Shown piece after piece: positions 31,378 through 32,483 of a DNA stretch of 32,483 nt. The notes below the pieces were generated by a model that was not told the origin of the DNA, searched no databases, and saw only the letters and a list, made by a program, of their open reading frames with translations. Source of the stretch: Flavobacterium sp. (GTDB lineage Bacteria > Bacteroidota > Bacteroidia > Flavobacteriales > Flavobacteriaceae). The stretch is from the NCBI GenBank assembly GCA_030153045.1, contig JASLID010000090.1, forward strand, positions 1-32,483, read 5' to 3'. Numbering within the stretch: position 1 is the first letter of the stretch; each line of letters begins with the position of its first letter. Made by a program: the position numbers and the translations under genes.

Positions 31378-32483
31378 ATGACAATTCCAGCTCAATTTGA
31401 CGCCAAGACCGTAGAACAAAAATGGTACGACTATTGGATGAAAAATAATTATTTTCATTCTAAACCAGACCATAGAACACCATATACCATAACTATTCCA
31501 CCACCTAACGTGACTGGAGTACTGCATATGGGACACATGTTAAACAATACGATTCAGGATGTGTTAATTCGTCGTGCGCGTCTAAAAGGATTCAATGCTT
31601 GTTGGGTTCCGGGAACGGATCATGCATCTATTGCAACTGAAGCAAAAGTTGTAGCTAAATTAAAAGCAGAAGGAATCAACAAAAACGATTTGACTCGTGA
31701 AGAATTTCTAAAACACGCTTGGGAATGGACCGACAAATACGGAGGAACCATCCTAGAACAATTAAAACAATTGGGTTGCTCTTGCGATTGGGACAGAACT
31801 AAATTCACGATGGATCCTGACATGTCAGCCTCTGTAATTCGTTCGTTCGTAGATTTATACAATAAAGGTCAAATATATCGTGGTTACCGAATGGTAAACT
31901 GGGATCCAGAAGCTAAAACTACATTATCTGACGAAGAAGTTATTTACGAAGAACGCCAAGGGAAATTATACCATTTAAAATACCAGATAGAAGGTTCAAA
32001 CGAGTTTGTAACTATTGCAACGACGCGTCCTGAAACTATTTTGGGTGATACTGCTATTTGTATTCATCCTGAAGACGAGCGTTATTTCCACTTAAAAGGA
32101 AAGAAAGCGATTGTTCCTATTTGCAACAGAGTAATTCCAATTATCTTCGATGACTATGTAGATATGGAATTTGGAACAGGATGTCTTAAAGTAACTCCGG
32201 CGCATGATGTAAACGATAAAACGTTAGGAGAAAAACACAATCTTGAAATCATCGATATTTTTAATGATGATGCGACTTTAAATAGCTTCGGATTGCATTA
32301 CGAAGGAAAAGACCGTTTCGTAGTTCGTGAAGAAATTTCGAAAGAACTGGAAACTATTGGCGCTATGTCAAAAGTAGAAAGTCATCTAAATAATGTAGGA
32401 ACTTCAGAAAGAACAAAAGCCGTTATCGAACCTCGTTTGTCTGATCAGTGGTTCTTGCGAATGGAAGATTTGGTTAAACCAGC
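31378..32483 (+). CDS. valS: Valyl-tRNA synthetase, 3' end missing
   Basis: The first 368 codons of a class I synthetase charging tRNA-Val; the frame runs open to the window edge, so the KMSKS loop and anticodon-binding domains are outside. The HIGH motif is in PPPNVTGVLHMGHMLNN, followed by WVPGTDHASIATE, which is typical of ValRS. The editing (CP1) domain begins at about residue 170 with NWDPEAKTTLSDEEV and contains ATTRPETILGDTA and GTGCLKVTPAHD. The ATG at 31378 gives the standard start MTIPAQFDAKTVEQKWYDYW. Confidence 0.95.
   Translation, partial: MTIPAQFDAKTVEQKWYDYWMKNNYFHSKPDHRTPYTITIPPPNVTGVLHMGHMLNNTIQDVLIRRARLKGFNACWVPGTDHASIATEAKVVAKLKAEGINKNDLTREEFLKHAWEWTDKYGGTILEQLKQLGCSCDWDRTKFTMDPDMSASVIRSFVDLYNKGQIYRGYRMVNWDPEAKTTLSDEEVIYEERQGKLYHLKYQIEGSNEFVTIATTRPETILGDTAICIHPEDERYFHLKGKKAIVPICNRVIPIIFDDYVDMEFGTGCLKVTPAHDVNDKTLGEKHNLEIIDIFNDDATLNSFGLHYEGKDRFVVREEISKELETIGAMSKVESHLNNVGTSERTKAVIEPRLSDQWFLRMEDLVKP

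Noticed and set aside
1..32483. tRNA genes, prophage or insertion sequences
   Set aside because: No cloverleaf with a TTCGA-type arm in the gaps, no transposase or integrase frames, and no terminal inverted repeats with target duplications were seen by eye.

Overview
The window looks like the chromosome of a Flavobacterium-type member of the Bacteroidota. The evidence is the AT-rich sequence, several TAnnTTTG -7 promoter boxes, a gliding/type IX secretion (T9SS type B) C-terminal sorting domain, lipoproteins with short lipobox signals, DUF3667 and DUF1573 genes, and gene order such as PASTA-rluD next to ddl-coaD and rsfS-ftsH-LUD-cdsA-psd. No tRNA, rRNA, transposase, integrase, phage gene or CRISPR array was seen. 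Most of the window is core genome.

Layout. 1-1458: 3' part of an S8 serine protease lipoprotein cut by the window edge, convergent with an M28 peptidase lipoprotein (1522-2553). 2616-5258, minus strand: PASTA membrane protein, rluD and a DUF3667 membrane protein. 5482-6914, plus strand: ddl and coaD (peptidoglycan precursor and CoA synthesis). 6935-8302, minus: DbpA-like RNA helicase. 8430-10178: secreted M14 peptidase. 10256-11516: a Nudix gene and pyrE diverging from start codons 7 bp apart. 11613-12754: an SRPBCC protein and a two-part lipoprotein. 12810-13541, minus: biotin-protein ligase. 13639-19233, plus: rsfS, ftsH, then LUD protein, cdsA, psd, acyl-CoA-binding protein and a lipoprotein superoxide dismutase, a membrane-lipid and envelope block. 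19322-23483, minus: a CrtO-like membrane protein, lgt, yidD, cysS and folE. 23647-27905: a small secreted protein and a 1278-residue T9SS adhesin-like protein with seven Ig-like repeats. 27968-29158, minus: PLP aminotransferase. 29286-30608: secreted PDZ-containing aspartic protease. 30639-31076, minus: DUF1573 protein. 31378-end: 5' part of valS.

Themes. Envelope work dominates: lipoprotein maturation (lgt), lipid synthesis (cdsA, psd), membrane protein insertion and quality control (yidD, ftsH), cell wall (ddl, PASTA) and at least four exported hydrolases. Ten intrinsic-terminator-like hairpins separate most transcription units, several of them shared by convergent genes.

The least explained signal is a family of about 80-115 bp hairpin elements present three times (5342-5457, 22717-22811, 31241-31318), with base changes that preserve pairing and with copies in either orientation relative to neighbouring genes. 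Other points worth a look are promoters that abut start codons (pyrE, helicase), suggesting leaderless mRNAs; a CrtO-like acyltransferase homologue beside lgt; and a recent multi-repeat duplication inside the adhesin. I found no clearly new multi-gene system.
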